Positions 50,230 to 59,606 of a stretch of 64,000 nucleotides of DNA are shown piece by piece. The notes beneath the pieces were generated by a model, which was not told the origin of the DNA, ran no database searches, and worked only from the letters and a program-made list of their open reading frames with translations. How positions within the stretch are numbered: the stretch's first letter is position 1; each line of letters begins with the position of its first letter. This DNA is from Neobacillus cucumis. Its GTDB lineage: Bacteria; Bacillota; Bacilli; Bacillales; Cytobacillaceae. Both the position numbers and the translations under genes were made by a program. The stretch is from assembly GCF_002860255.1 (NCBI RefSeq), contig NZ_PGVE01000028.1, positions 186,001-250,000 on the forward strand, written 5' to 3'.

Positions 50230-51975
50230 TTAGAAGGTGGCTGTTAATTTTGTCCTATTATCAACTGCCTCTGCCGCAGACAATTGTTTACATTCCCTAA
50301 AGGCAAAATGCTTACAGCCCAAGCATTTATTTTCATTAATTTTTGATAATCCATATTGAATGGCATCTCCGGTATGTTCAAAAAAATGAGTCTGGCCTAT
50401 TAAATCAAATAAACCTGTCTTTTTCAGAACACTCTCTGGCTGTGAATTCAATCCTGATATCAACACTATACCACTTTTTGAAAAATGTTTCACAATACTC
50501 CTAAGAATGGCTTCACCGGTTGTGTCCATTAACGGTACCTTGCTCATTCGCAATAAAAGAATTTTAGGCCGATAATTGATTGTTTCCATAATGGTCTTTT
50601 CAAAGGTTTGGGCTGCCCCAAAAAATAATGGACCTTCCACATTAAATATACTAAATTGCGGACAATCGTGGGTATCAGTTACCATAGACGTTTCTACTTT
50701 TCCTTGTTTATTCTGAGGGTTTGGCAACGCCTTTGCTGTAATTGTCACATCACTCATCCTTTTAACAAACAGAATAGCGGACATCACTAACCCACTTTCT
50801 ACTGCTGTCGTTAAGTTTACAAATACGGTAAGTAAAAACGTAACTAAGAGGACAATAGAATCCGTTGATTTTGTTTTTAAAATATGAGCAAAGACTTTTC
50901 GTTCACTCATATTCCATGCAACCACCATTAGGATTGGTGCCATGCTGGCAAGTGGAATATACGATGCCTTTGGGGCAAAAAACAATAAGACAAGGAAGAC
51001 AACAACCCCATGAGTGATACCAGAGAACGGGGAAACTGCTCCATTTTTAATATTGGTCGCAGTCCTAGCTAATGCCCCAGTAGCAGGGATTCCCCCAAAT
51101 AATGGGGTGACCATGTTCGCAATCCCTTGACCAATCAACTCCTTATTACTGTTATGGCGGCTGTTGGTCATACCATCCGCTACCACTGCTGATAGAAGGG
51201 ATTCAATCCCCCCAAGCATAGCAATTACGAACGCAGGCTTCAAAAGTTTTAAGAACATATTCATATTAATATCAGGCATATGAATCTTAGGCAATGTACC
51301 AGGAATTTCTCCATAGGCTGTTCCAATGGTAGCCACTTGATCAGGATAAAATAGTACAGCAACAAGTGTTGAAATGATTAACCCTATAAGGGGACCGGGA
51401 ACCTTAGGTGCCACTTTCGGAGTCAGTAACACAATCATTAAACAAATACCTGCTGTGAGCAAACTAAATAAATTAGTTGTGTTTAAATGAGAAAAGATTT
51501 CTTTAACATTTAAAATAAACTCTTCATGTTTTTTAATCCCAGTTAACCCTAGGAAACTGGCAATTTGTCCAGTAAAAATGGTTACAGCGATCCCTGCTGT
51601 AAAACCAATCGTCACCGGTCTAGGAATCCATTTAATAAGCGACCCTAATCGAAAAATTCCCATCAGCGTTAGAATAACTCCTGCGATAAACCCCGCGATA
51701 AGTAAATTTTCATAACCATACGTCATAACAATTCCAAATAAAATAGGAATAAACGCCCCTGTTGGTCCACCAATTTGATATTTTGAGCCTCCAAGTAATG
51801 AAATAAGTATTCCGGCCACAATGGTCGTATAGATTCCATACTCCGGCTTTACCCCTGATGCTATGGCAAACGCCATTCCCAGCGGAATCGCAATCACACC
51901 CACAATCAAACCCGAAAGCAGGTCTTTTTGTAAACTTCCTAAGGAGTAATGCTGGAACCTCTTGTCAATTAACAT
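50230..51975 (-). CDS. SulP family anion transporter with STAS domain
   Basis: A 581-residue transporter. The membrane part (about 1-420) shows 12-14 helices with IGGPTGAFIPI and the GGIPATGALARTATNIKNGA motif; these proteins carry sulfate, bicarbonate or other anions. A STAS domain (about 440-540) has the DTTGEAIL segment. An extra C-terminal tail carries CLGC and a third Cys (Cys551, 554, 562), which is not usual. ATG 51975 has AAGAAGGG upstream; a GTG-type start at 51993 is less good. Confidence 0.9.
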   Translation of the reverse strand: MLIDKRFQHYSLGSLQKDLLSGLIVGVIAIPLGMAFAIASGVKPEYGIYTTIVAGILISLLGGSKYQIGGPTGAFIPILFGIVMTYGYENLLIAGFIAGVILTLMGIFRLGSLIKWIPRPVTIGFTAGIAVTIFTGQIASFLGLTGIKKHEEFILNVKEIFSHLNTTNLFSLLTAGICLMIVLLTPKVAPKVPGPLIGLIISTLVAVLFYPDQVATIGTAYGEIPGTLPKIHMPDINMNMFLKLLKPAFVIAMLGGIESLLSAVVADGMTNSRHNSNKELIGQGIANMVTPLFGGIPATGALARTATNIKNGAVSPFSGITHGVVVFLVLLFFAPKASYIPLASMAPILMVVAWNMSERKVFAHILKTKSTDSIVLLVTFLLTVFVNLTTAVESGLVMSAILFVKRMSDVTITAKALPNPQNKQGKVETSMVTDTHDCPQFSIFNVEGPLFFGAAQTFEKTIMETINYRPKILLLRMSKVPLMDTTGEAILRSIVKHFSKSGIVLISGLNSQPESVLKKTGLFDLIGQTHFFEHTGDAIQYGLSKINENKCLGCKHFAFRECKQLSAAEAVDNRTKLTATF

Positions 51976-52071
51976 AGTAACCCTTCTTATCAATTATTTT
52001 TGTATATCTGATTATTTGAATATAGCGGAATACTATGTATTATTCAAGTAGTTTACCCCAAAAAGTTTCGC

Positions 52072-52101
52072 TTGTTTTTCTTGTTATTATAGTGTTATAA
52101 T
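52072..52101 (+). promoter_or_regulatory. Promoter of the candidate small RNA
   Basis: TTGTTT (52072-52077), 18-base spacer, TATAAT (52096-52101). Confidence 0.55.
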
Positions 52102-52107
52102 GATTAA

Positions 52108-52220
52108 GCGATGAGCTGAATTGTGTAAGTCGAGAAACATTCCTTTATGGAGCACACAATGTGGAGTGTGGTTTTTCGCCTCAATACGCAAGACGCCTGT
52201 ATATACAGGCGTCTTTTTTA
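52108..52220 (+). ncRNA. Candidate structured small RNA, about 110 nt
   Basis: A transcript starting after TATAAT would end at a strong terminator GACGCCTGT/ACAGGCGTC plus TTTTTT (52191-52220). Inside, GCG and UGAG (52108-52115) can pair with CUCA and CGC (52180-52189), and AUUGUGU (52120-52126) pairs with ACACAAU (52154-52160). No ribosome site or long frame is present. A second weaker hairpin with T tract follows at 52235-52259. I do not recognise a known RNA family. Confidence 0.5.
52191..52220 (+). terminator. Terminator of the candidate small RNA
   Basis: AGACGCCTGT / ACAGGCGTCT, 10 bp, with 4-base loop and TTTTTTA. Confidence 0.9.
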
Positions 52221-52341
52221 TTTTATATCTACGGAAGCTCCTGTTGCGGGCTTTTTTTGTCTCAATTAAAATTAGCACTTTTTTCCTAAATTTTTTATAA
52301 TGAATATGGGCATTTATTTTTATAATGGTGGAGGAATCTAA

Positions 52342-53127
52342 ATGAATAACCATGAAATTGATTATAAGATTTATGGCGATGATATGCAGTTTGTTGAAGT
52401 CGAGCTTGATCCACAAGAGACTGTTGTGGCCGAAGCAGGAAGCTTTATGATGATGGATGATAACATACATATGGAGACTATATTTGGTGACGGATCCGGC
52501 GGCGGCGGATTAATGGGTAAATTATTCAGTGCAGGAAAACGAATAATTACAGGTGAAAGCCTGTTTATGACTACCTTTACCAATCATGGTGCCGGGAAAA
52601 GACATGTTTCATTCGCCTCTCCATACCCTGGAAAGATCATTCCAATGGATTTAAGTGAGCTTGGAGGGAAAATCATTTGCCAAAAGGATGCTTTTCTGGC
52701 TGCGGCCAAAGGTGTTCAAGTAGGTATTGAATTCCAGCGAAAAATCGGTGTTGGCTTCTTTGGCGGTGAAGGTTTTATTATGCAAAAGCTTGAGGGCGAC
52801 GGGATGTGTTTCGTTCACGCCGGAGGTACGATTGTACGTAAAGAACTCCTGCCAGGGCAATCGCTGAGGGTTGACACTGGATGTTTGGTTGCGATGACAA
52901 GCAATGTACAATATGATATCGAGTTTGTTAAAGGTGTTAAAACTGCCCTTTTCGGCGGCGAAGGCTTATTTTTTGCAACGCTTAGAGGCCCGGGGTCTGT
53001 TTGGATTCAATCCCTGCCATTTAGCAGACTAGCCAGCAGAGTGTTTGCTGCTGCACCTTCACGCGGCGGTTCAAAAGATGAAGGCAGTATTGCGCGAGGA
53101 ATTTTTGATATGTTTAATGGAGAATAA
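52342..53127 (+). CDS. AIM24 (TIGR00266) family protein
   Basis: A 261-residue beta-rich protein of the AIM24/DUF124 family. Typical are the opening IDYKIYGDDMQFVEVELDPQETVVAEAGSFMMMDD, repeated GGEGF/GGEGLF strands and the LRGPGSVWIQSLPF close. Yeast AIM24 is mitochondrial; bacterial function is not known. A separate TATAAT (about 52297) gives it its own promoter. GGAGGAAT precedes the start. Confidence 0.92.
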   Translation: MNNHEIDYKIYGDDMQFVEVELDPQETVVAEAGSFMMMDDNIHMETIFGDGSGGGGLMGKLFSAGKRIITGESLFMTTFTNHGAGKRHVSFASPYPGKIIPMDLSELGGKIICQKDAFLAAAKGVQVGIEFQRKIGVGFFGGEGFIMQKLEGDGMCFVHAGGTIVRKELLPGQSLRVDTGCLVAMTSNVQYDIEFVKGVKTALFGGEGLFFATLRGPGSVWIQSLPFSRLASRVFAAAPSRGGSKDEGSIARGIFDMFNGE

Positions 53128-53134
53128 GTTTTTT

Positions 53135-53168
53135 AAGGCAGGGTCGAATGTAGCCCCTGCCTTTTTTA
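53135..53168. terminator. Bidirectional terminator, AIM24/permease genes
   Basis: AAGGCAGGG / CCCTGCCTT, 9 bp, then TTTTTT. Confidence 0.88.
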
Positions 53169-54176
53169 TGATGATTTTTCCAGCTGTCCCACTAATTGAA
53201 AGTCAGGACACGAAGATTGTTTGACTGGATCCTGTTTTATCTTTCTCCTATTCTTATACCTTCTTAATACTTTTCTACCATTCAAATTTTCCTCTAATTC
53301 TTTTTTTATCATATTCACAATCACAATCACTAGAAAATAGGCAATGATTGGCGTAAGGATAGCCCAAGGGGCACGCATAAACTCACTGAAGTTTTGACCA
53401 ATCAAACCAGCCCACTCATTCGATATTGTTGCGGGTTTTGGCGGTTCATCATAACCCATAATTCCCGCCCGATTACGGCCTCCCAAAAACATCCCGAATA
53501 GCCCAAGCTGCATCGTAATATGCAGTGTGCTGATAATCTGCTGAACCGTAAATAGTAACCCGTACGAACGGAGATGGGGCATCAATTGACGCCTGATAAT
53601 ATGCCATTTGCTAGCCCCCATTAAGTAGGAACTTTGCACATAGTTCGTCTTTAATAAATCATCCGTCACATCTGAAGCAAACATGGTTACCGATGGGATT
53701 CCAATAATAACGAGAATAATTATTTGATAAGTAACGATAGAAAAAATCGCAACATCATTAAATTCACCAGCAATCGGCATCATTAAAATCAGTCCTAAGA
53801 GGATGGCCGGTATATAACGAAAAATAATAAAAACATCCTGGATATAACTTTTTAAATAAGGGACCCCTATTGATAGAAACAGCCCTAGAGCCCCTCCCAA
53901 AACAACTCTTATTAAAGCTACGCCAAAAGCCGTGATTAGAGTAAATTTCGCACCATATAGTAACAGCAGATGCAAGTCCTCTCCATTTCGATCGGTTCCG
54001 AGCAAATGTTTTTCAGATGGGGGAAATGGGGCTCTACCAATAACATCTCCCTGTTCATTTGTAACAATGATCTTGTGATTAAAATCCTTGGGACCATAAT
54101 AAGGGTATAACAGGCTAAGCAATAAAAGGGCTAATAGGATAGCAGAACCAATCACTGTTTTTGGATACTTTCTCAT
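53166..54176 (-). CDS. ABC peptide-type transporter permease (DppC/OppC-like)
   Basis: A 336-residue inner-membrane permease. An N-terminal helix is followed by a loop with HLLGTDRNGEDLHLLLLYGAK, the usual DppC N-domain, then five helices with the EAA-type loop MGASKWHIIRRQLMPH. It is translationally coupled to its partner by ATGA. No ATPase, binding-protein or peptidase gene is nearby, so the pair must use partners elsewhere or do something else. Confidence 0.88.
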   Translation of the reverse strand: MRKYPKTVIGSAILLALLLLSLLYPYYGPKDFNHKIIVTNEQGDVIGRAPFPPSEKHLLGTDRNGEDLHLLLLYGAKFTLITAFGVALIRVVLGGALGLFLSIGVPYLKSYIQDVFIIFRYIPAILLGLILMMPIAGEFNDVAIFSIVTYQIIILVIIGIPSVTMFASDVTDDLLKTNYVQSSYLMGASKWHIIRRQLMPHLRSYGLLFTVQQIISTLHITMQLGLFGMFLGGRNRAGIMGYDEPPKPATISNEWAGLIGQNFSEFMRAPWAILTPIIAYFLVIVIVNMIKKELEENLNGRKVLRRYKNRRKIKQDPVKQSSCPDFQLVGQLEKSS

Positions 54177-55048
54177 ATGCTTACTTTCGCCCTTCCTTTA
54201 ATCATCTTGGATAGTAACCAGCCAATTGACTCAATAATCAGTAATGGAATGGTTAACATGAATATAAAGATGACAAGCGTAGTTATATTTCCACCGAGAA
54301 GCACTACTTTTAATAATTGTTGATTAAACCCATTAATATTAAAAATAAATTCTACTAAATAAATATTTGATAATAAGACCCAGACAATAGTCCTTAATTG
54401 TATAAAAGCAAGGGGAAAAATATTACGCATGATATGGACTAATAGGACCCGTATCTGCCCAATTCCTTTTGCTTTAGCATACTCCGCATAAGGCTGACTT
54501 TGTTCCTCAGTAATAACTTTTATTAGAAACTGTAACATTAAGAATAAAGGTAAAAAAGATACAGTTATTACGGGTACGAAATACGGCTTTTTACCAAAAA
54601 TTCCATATAGCTGCAAGAACTTTAAACCTGTGGTCTTATAAAGGGTGACAACCAAAAACATAAATAAGAAAATAATAAGTAAATCAGGAACACCTTCGAA
54701 AAAGTTAATCACATTTTTTAATAGGTTCCTCACTCTAGCAGAAGATAAGACCACAACAAAGGCAAGGCCGATAGCCAAAATAATAATCAATGATAAACTC
54801 AGTAATAAAAGGGTCATGGTATATCGATAGCTTTCAACCATATCTACTGTATGAAGGAATTCCCAATATTTAGGGTCACTTATAGTAATCAGTCTATGAA
54901 AATCGGATCTTACACTCCCCCAAAAGGTATGTATATTTATTTGCACCCTGTCTTTTCCTATACCTAACAAGGAAGGTAAATTAAAGACAAATAGTAAACT
55001 TGCTAGAATTAACACTAATCTTATGAAAACACGCAAAGCCCGTTTCAT
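54173..55048 (-). CDS. ABC peptide-type transporter permease (DppB/OppB-like)
   Basis: A 291-residue permease with six helices. The EAA motif region EYAKAKGIGQIRVLLVHIMRNIFP is clear. Its extracytoplasmic loop is short. ATG 55048 is better placed after GGGGG than ATG 55060. It is first in the two-gene unit; the ATP-binding and solute-binding parts are absent from the locus, an unusual pattern for the Opp family. Confidence 0.87.
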   Translation of the reverse strand: MKRALRVFIRLVLILASLLFVFNLPSLLGIGKDRVQINIHTFWGSVRSDFHRLITISDPKYWEFLHTVDMVESYRYTMTLLLLSLSLIIILAIGLAFVVVLSSARVRNLLKNVINFFEGVPDLLIIFLFMFLVVTLYKTTGLKFLQLYGIFGKKPYFVPVITVSFLPLFLMLQFLIKVITEEQSQPYAEYAKAKGIGQIRVLLVHIMRNIFPLAFIQLRTIVWVLLSNIYLVEFIFNINGFNQQLLKVVLLGGNITTLVIFIFMLTIPLLIIESIGWLLSKMIKGRAKVSI

Positions 55049-55176
55049 CTCTTCCCCCATCTCTAAAAATTAGCATGTTAACTATCCGTAAAATTTTGGA
55101 ATATTTCTCCCATTTTCAATTGTAACCTATTTTTCCCAATATTCAATTTAATATTGTTATATAATGGAATTTAAAG

Positions 55177-55199
55177 AGCATGCACATTACTTGCATGCT
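55177..55199 (-). terminator. Terminator of the DUF4173 gene
   Basis: AGCATGCA / TGCATGCT hairpin with a CTTTAAATT tail on the minus strand. Confidence 0.55.
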
Positions 55200-55206
55200 T
55201 CGATAC

Positions 55207-56667
55207 TTACTTGAATTGTAGTCCTTTTAATTTTTGAGAAGCTTGTTCTCTTTTAAAATTATACCCTTGCCATGTAGAATTTTCCCTTTGTACATCCATT
55301 TGTTTATTACGTAAGATGGTTTCTAAATGTGGAATGTTTTCTCCCTGTTCATATAGTTGAATTAACCCCAGAACCCCTGTAGAGGATAAACTCCCTAGAT
55401 AATAGGCATCTATTTTACCGGTTTCTTCATATCGGTTGATATTTTCTTTCACTACCATTTTGTCTAAATCAATTATGCTAATGGCTGTGTAGTAAATTAA
55501 TGCAGTTATAAAATAAAAATGAAACAGTGAAAGTTTTTCAACCCAAATTTTCACTAATGTATACGTAAATATGACAACTAGAAAAATCATAAATGAATGC
55601 ACTAAGACCCTTGTGAAAGTAAAGCCATAGGCATCCTCATACATACTTAAACGTAAGAAGGCGGAGCTGAGCATCACTGCACTTGTTAGGACGAGTATAG
55701 TTAGCAAGACCTGCCTCATTATCCTAATTCCATTTTTTCCGCTGTCTCCCAAGGATAGGACAACAATAGTAATGGATAAATTGATTAATGTAACAAAAAG
55801 CAGTTCAAAAAACCCTTTTCTGGCGTACTCAGCGTAAGTATAATCCCCTTGGAGGCTGCCACTGAAAAAATACTTAAATTGGACGATGGTAAAAAGGATA
55901 TAGACTATATTGATCAACACCAGGACGGTGATGGATATAACCGTATCAAGCTTTAAAGGGGCCTGCCATTCTTGCTTTTTCATGACGGTGACTTGTTTTA
56001 TATAAAGGACTTGCATCAGGCCAAAAAAAGCACTCATTGCAATGACAACTACAATGAATCTAAATACTCCTTCTGCATCCACAATCCGAAACAAATCAGG
56101 AATATCCCCTACCAGCAGGGCAAACTGGCTATCTGCCGTCATTAATAGTCTTAAAACCACAACCAATACTGGTAATGAAATGACCACACCAATCAATATT
56201 TTTTTCCAAATTATTATTCTATTATCAGCTACATCCTTCTTTGCTAATTTACCAATTGCGCCTGTAAATGCAGCATTATATTTTAATGCAGCAATAATCC
56301 TAGAAAAAATATAAAGTATAAAAGCCGGCTGGTTCCATTTGAAATTTTTCGGACTGGTTACCAGCACAAGATGAAATATAACCAATCCTGGTATCGCTGC
56401 AATATTTAAGATATAAAAAAGGATATTTTCATTTAGTACATACCCTGCCGCCAATAGCCATATACAAATAACAACAAGGTAGCCAAAACGTTGATGGGAA
56501 AACGGGAAAAGACGATACCGCATAAAAAATACCGCATAAAACGCTGTGATAAATACAAGATAAGAAATCCCAATTATACCTCGAAAAAACGATTCCTCCG
56601 CTAAAATTCCAAGCAGTAAGCATACGACTAAAAAGAGCCAATCATTCTTGTTTACTTTCATTTTCAT
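55207..56667 (-). CDS. DUF4173 polytopic membrane protein
   Basis: A 486-residue membrane protein with about 12 helices. The stretch YTYAEYARKGFFELLFVTLINL is the hallmark of DUF4173/DUF4153-type proteins, often found beside PadR and HAAS genes. Function is unknown. A 90-residue soluble C-terminal tail follows the last helix. Upstream lies a TAGAAATTCTA motif shared with the padR promoter, suggesting PadR control. Confidence 0.88.
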   Translation of the reverse strand: MKMKVNKNDWLFLVVCLLLGILAEESFFRGIIGISYLVFITAFYAVFFMRYRLFPFSHQRFGYLVVICIWLLAAGYVLNENILFYILNIAAIPGLVIFHLVLVTSPKNFKWNQPAFILYIFSRIIAALKYNAAFTGAIGKLAKKDVADNRIIIWKKILIGVVISLPVLVVVLRLLMTADSQFALLVGDIPDLFRIVDAEGVFRFIVVVIAMSAFFGLMQVLYIKQVTVMKKQEWQAPLKLDTVISITVLVLINIVYILFTIVQFKYFFSGSLQGDYTYAEYARKGFFELLFVTLINLSITIVVLSLGDSGKNGIRIMRQVLLTILVLTSAVMLSSAFLRLSMYEDAYGFTFTRVLVHSFMIFLVVIFTYTLVKIWVEKLSLFHFYFITALIYYTAISIIDLDKMVVKENINRYEETGKIDAYYLGSLSSTGVLGLIQLYEQGENIPHLETILRNKQMDVQRENSTWQGYNFKREQASQKLKGLQFK

Positions 56668-56689
56668 TGTTTATCCCTCTCTTTTTATA

Positions 56690-56700
56690 TAGAAATTCTA
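56690..56700. promoter_or_regulatory. Putative PadR site before the DUF4173 gene
   Basis: TAGAAATTCTA, with TAGGTA 16 bases to the right (56716-56721). The same pair is at the padR promoter. Confidence 0.55.
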
Positions 56701-56740
56701 TATATATAGTTTTACTAGGTATACAAGCAAAAAAAACTGC

Positions 56741-57379
56741 TCATATCGAAGCCTTTCTTCCCCAGCGGTAACCAAGCCAGCTTACTGGGTAAAGAATAAT
56801 CGTAAAAATGATACAAGCAATAATAAAAGTTCTGGTAAGCAGCGGAGCAAACCAGGAATGTGGGATGATTTCAAAAAGTGTTAGAAACATCAATAATAAG
56901 TTCGGAATCAAAGAAAGCAGGAATGTTTTTTTTAGTAATGTCCTCCCGCCATGACCAAAGCCTTTTCCAATTTCATAACCAAGGAAGGCCCAAAAGAACA
57001 TGTACAGAAAGGCAATCAGAGTCGGAACAGCGGTCAAGTTGTCCCAAACGGCCGTTAACCACTTCCATTCGTAAAGATTGTGTGCCAGTGTTAAAACACT
57101 GCCACCACCAAAAAAGACGATATTTAGTAAAATGAATAACCATTTCATATTACTTGGAGTTACTGACAACTCCTCTTTCCACATATCTGCAATCTCTGCG
57201 GGGTTTCCAAGCCTTAATATAATCCTTTCCATCATCTGATCTTCGTTTGAACAATCGGACGATTCTAAAAGAATTTCATCAATATGGGCCTCATATTCAA
57301 GGAGGATACTCTCTTTATCTTGATGACTCCCCAACCCATATTTTAATTGTTTTAGAAAATCACTCTTCGGCCGTTCCAT
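56741..57379 (-). CDS. HAAS domain membrane protein
   Basis: A 212-residue protein. The N-terminal 75 residues form a small helical HAAS-type domain ([30 protein letters not shown], then [15 protein letters not shown]), which is usually paired with PadR-like regulators. Four or five helices follow. It overlaps padR by 20 bases, a standard arrangement in which it probably passes membrane signals to the regulator or is its target. Confidence 0.88.
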   Translation of the reverse strand: MERPKSDFLKQLKYGLGSHQDKESILLEYEAHIDEILLESSDCSNEDQMMERIILRLGNPAEIADMWKEELSVTPSNMKWLFILLNIVFFGGGSVLTLAHNLYEWKWLTAVWDNLTAVPTLIAFLYMFFWAFLGYEIGKGFGHGGRTLLKKTFLLSLIPNLLLMFLTLFEIIPHSWFAPLLTRTFIIACIIFTIILYPVSWLGYRWGRKASI

Positions 57380-57707
57380 GCTTGCTTCTCCCTATTACCT
57401 TGTTCATTACTTGAACAAAATCCTGCCATTCACGTGTCTTTTCACCTAACAATTTATGGCCAGCACTAGTAATCCGGTAGTATTTACGTGCTGGTCCCTT
57501 TTCTTGCTCCACCCAGTAACACTCAATGTACTCCTGCTTTTCAAGCTTATGGAGGGCAGGGTATAACGTTCCTTCTTTAACGCTCAAACCATTATTACTA
57601 CGCATTTCTAGTTCTTTTACTAATTCATAGCCATACATATCACGCTCGTTTAGTAATTGAAGCAAAATTAAGGATGTACTCCCCTTTACCAATTCGCGAT
57701 TAAACAT
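57360..57707 (-). CDS. PadR family transcriptional regulator
   Basis: A 115-residue winged-helix regulator. The family signature is at the start ([29 protein letters not shown]), followed by [25 protein letters not shown] and [11 protein letters not shown]. It is likely a repressor of its own operon and perhaps of the DUF4173 gene, given the shared sites. Confidence 0.94.
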   Translation of the reverse strand: MFNRELVKGSTSLILLQLLNERDMYGYELVKELEMRSNNGLSVKEGTLYPALHKLEKQEYIECYWVEQEKGPARKYYRITSAGHKLLGEKTREWQDFVQVMNKVIGRSKHGTAEE

Positions 57708-57716
57708 TTTCTCACC

Positions 57717-57748
57717 TACCTAGAATTTTTAGGTACATAGAAATTCTA
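57717..57748. promoter_or_regulatory. Putative PadR operator at its own promoter
   Basis: TACCTA (57717-57722) and TAGGTA (57730-57735) form an inverted pair, then TAGAAATTCTA (57738-57748). Confidence 0.6.
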
Positions 57749-57800
57749 CAGTTAATTTCCTCCATTGTAAAGGTGATTTTTTACATTTTCAAAAAATAAA

Positions 57801-57824
57801 AGTGGCGATTAAAAAATCGCCACT
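57801..57824 (-). terminator. Terminator of the 57-residue gene
   Basis: AGTGGCGATT / AATCGCCACT, then TTTTATTTTTT on the minus strand. Confidence 0.88.
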
Positions 57825-57826
57825 AA

Positions 57827-58000
57827 TTATTTCATTTTTACATTCTTTTTCTGTCTTTGGATCACTTGGTCGCGTTCTCCGCCGTCAGATAATTCTTCCG
57901 AAAATTCGTGTCCTGCCAATTTCCCTGTAAACTCTCCTGTTTTTAGGGTTTTTGGAGATAGATTGTTATTTGGTGCGGCTTGTTCATTCCAATCTTTCAT
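57827..58000 (-). CDS. 57-residue hydrophilic small protein
   Basis: A short protein starting MKDWNEQAAPNNNLSPKTLK, with an acidic middle (HEFSEELSDGG) and a basic end (RQKKNVKMK). No signal peptide or membrane helix. GAGGTGAT is a perfect ribosome site before ATG 58000, so an upstream frame start at 58054 is not used. I cannot name a family; the composition fits small spore-former proteins. Confidence 0.75.
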   Translation of the reverse strand: MKDWNEQAAPNNNLSPKTLKTGEFTGKLAGHEFSEELSDGGERDQVIQRQKKNVKMK

Positions 58001-58044
58001 TTTTATCACCTCATGTTTAGTATCTAACGTTTCAGTGACTTTAT

Positions 58045-58083
58045 CCCAAAACAAAAACGTTTGGACAAATCCAAACGTTTTTG
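58045..58083 (-). terminator. Terminator of the roc operon
   Basis: CAAAAACGTTTGG / CCAAACGTTTTTG, 13 bp, followed by TTTTGGG on the minus strand. Confidence 0.88.
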
Positions 58084-58089
58084 TTTTGG

Positions 58090-59532
58090 TTAAATGATCA
58101 TTTTTTTATTTTCATTAAGATTTAATTCTTGTTCGGCTCCTCCATCCAATTCACGATACTTCTTAATTCTTAAATGATAAATTATATAACAGGCCACGAC
58201 AAATGGAACTCCTAAATAAAGGGCAAGACGCTGTTCTGAATCAAAGGCTAAACTGGCCAAAACAAGACAGTTTAATGTTAATCCAATAAGCGGAAGGATA
58301 GGATAAAGCGGTGTTCTAAATTTTAAATCCTCCACATTTCCTCCCTCACGAATGAATTTTTTACGAAAAGCAATTTGTGAAGCCGTAATGGATATCCAGC
58401 CTACTTGTGCGCCTAGTCCCGCAACGGAAAGCAGCCATACAAAGACGGTTTCTTCTGCAAAAAATCCAGATAATAGAGATAATAAGGCAATTCCAATCGT
58501 TAAAACGAGAGCATTAAATGGAACACCTTGCTTATTGACCTTTGTTAGTCTTCTGCTTGCCATCTTCTCCTTGGACATCGCATAAAGCATACGTGTTGCA
58601 GCATAAAGTCCTGAATTCGCAACAGAAAGTAAGGCTGTTAAGATGACAAAGTTCATAAGGTCTGCTGCATATGGAATACCAATGCTGTCAAACACGACAA
58701 CGAACGGGCTTTCCACCACTCCAGCTTGTTTCATCGGAATTAAACTGGCTAAAACAAAAATAGCTAAGACAAAGAAAAATAGTGTACGCCAAACCGTTTG
58801 TTTGATTGATCGCGGGATGGTTTTCTCAGGCTCTTCACTTTCACCTGCTGCTATACCAATTAATTCCGTTCCTTGAAACGAGAAGTTTACAGTAATCATT
58901 GTAATAAGTAAGGCTGTAAATCCATGTGGCAGCAGGCCATGGGATGTGAAATTTGTTAAAAATGGTGCTGCCTGCCCGCCCTTCATGTGGATCAAGCCAA
59001 ACATCGCTGCTCCGCCAAGGACAATAAACGCTAAGATAGCGAAAATTTTTATACTCGAAAACCAAAATTCTGTTTCGCCAAACGCTCGTGCAGATAACGC
59101 ATTAAGTGAAAATAGAACAATAGCAAAAATAGCACACCATATCCAAACAGGTGAAGCAGGAAACCATCTTTGCATAAGCTGACCTGCTGAGAGTAACTCT
59201 AATGCAACAGTGACGGACCATCCTAACCAATAGAGCCATCCAAGAGCAAAACCTGTCCCGGGACCAATAAATTTAGTCGTATAGGTTTGGAAGGAGCCTG
59301 AAACCGGCATAGCAACTGATAATTCACCTAAACAAAGCATGGTTAAAAACATTATAAATCCGCCGACAACATAGGATAAAATAGCGCCCATTGGACCGGC
59401 TTGGCTAATTGTATAACCAGACCCCAAGAAAAGCCCAGATCCAATGACCCCTCCTAAAGAAATCATAAATAAATGCCGTGTCTTCATCGTCCTTTTCAAC
59501 TCATGAGTTGAACTATTTTCCTGTAAATTCAT
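58090..59532 (-). CDS. Amino-acid permease (APC family, RocE/RocC-like)
   Basis: A 480-residue transporter with 12 helices, of the amino-acid transporter (AAT) group. The first helix has SLGGVIGSGLFLGSGYTISQAGP and the substrate-binding helix 6 region has FQGTELIGIAAGESEEPEKTIPRSI. As last gene of a roc cluster it may import arginine or ornithine; RocE/RocC are in this group, but other amino acids are possible. GGGGGAAAT precedes the start. Confidence 0.9.
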   Translation of the reverse strand: MNLQENSSTHELKRTMKTRHLFMISLGGVIGSGLFLGSGYTISQAGPMGAILSYVVGGFIMFLTMLCLGELSVAMPVSGSFQTYTTKFIGPGTGFALGWLYWLGWSVTVALELLSAGQLMQRWFPASPVWIWCAIFAIVLFSLNALSARAFGETEFWFSSIKIFAILAFIVLGGAAMFGLIHMKGGQAAPFLTNFTSHGLLPHGFTALLITMITVNFSFQGTELIGIAAGESEEPEKTIPRSIKQTVWRTLFFFVLAIFVLASLIPMKQAGVVESPFVVVFDSIGIPYAADLMNFVILTALLSVANSGLYAATRMLYAMSKEKMASRRLTKVNKQGVPFNALVLTIGIALLSLLSGFFAEETVFVWLLSVAGLGAQVGWISITASQIAFRKKFIREGGNVEDLKFRTPLYPILPLIGLTLNCLVLASLAFDSEQRLALYLGVPFVVACYIIYHLRIKKYRELDGGAEQELNLNENKKMII

Positions 59533-59606
59533 TCAATTTCCCCCTTCTTTTAATCAAGAATGCGCTTTCAATAACTTTCCACCTGAATGGCTAGGGGACA
59601 ATTATT

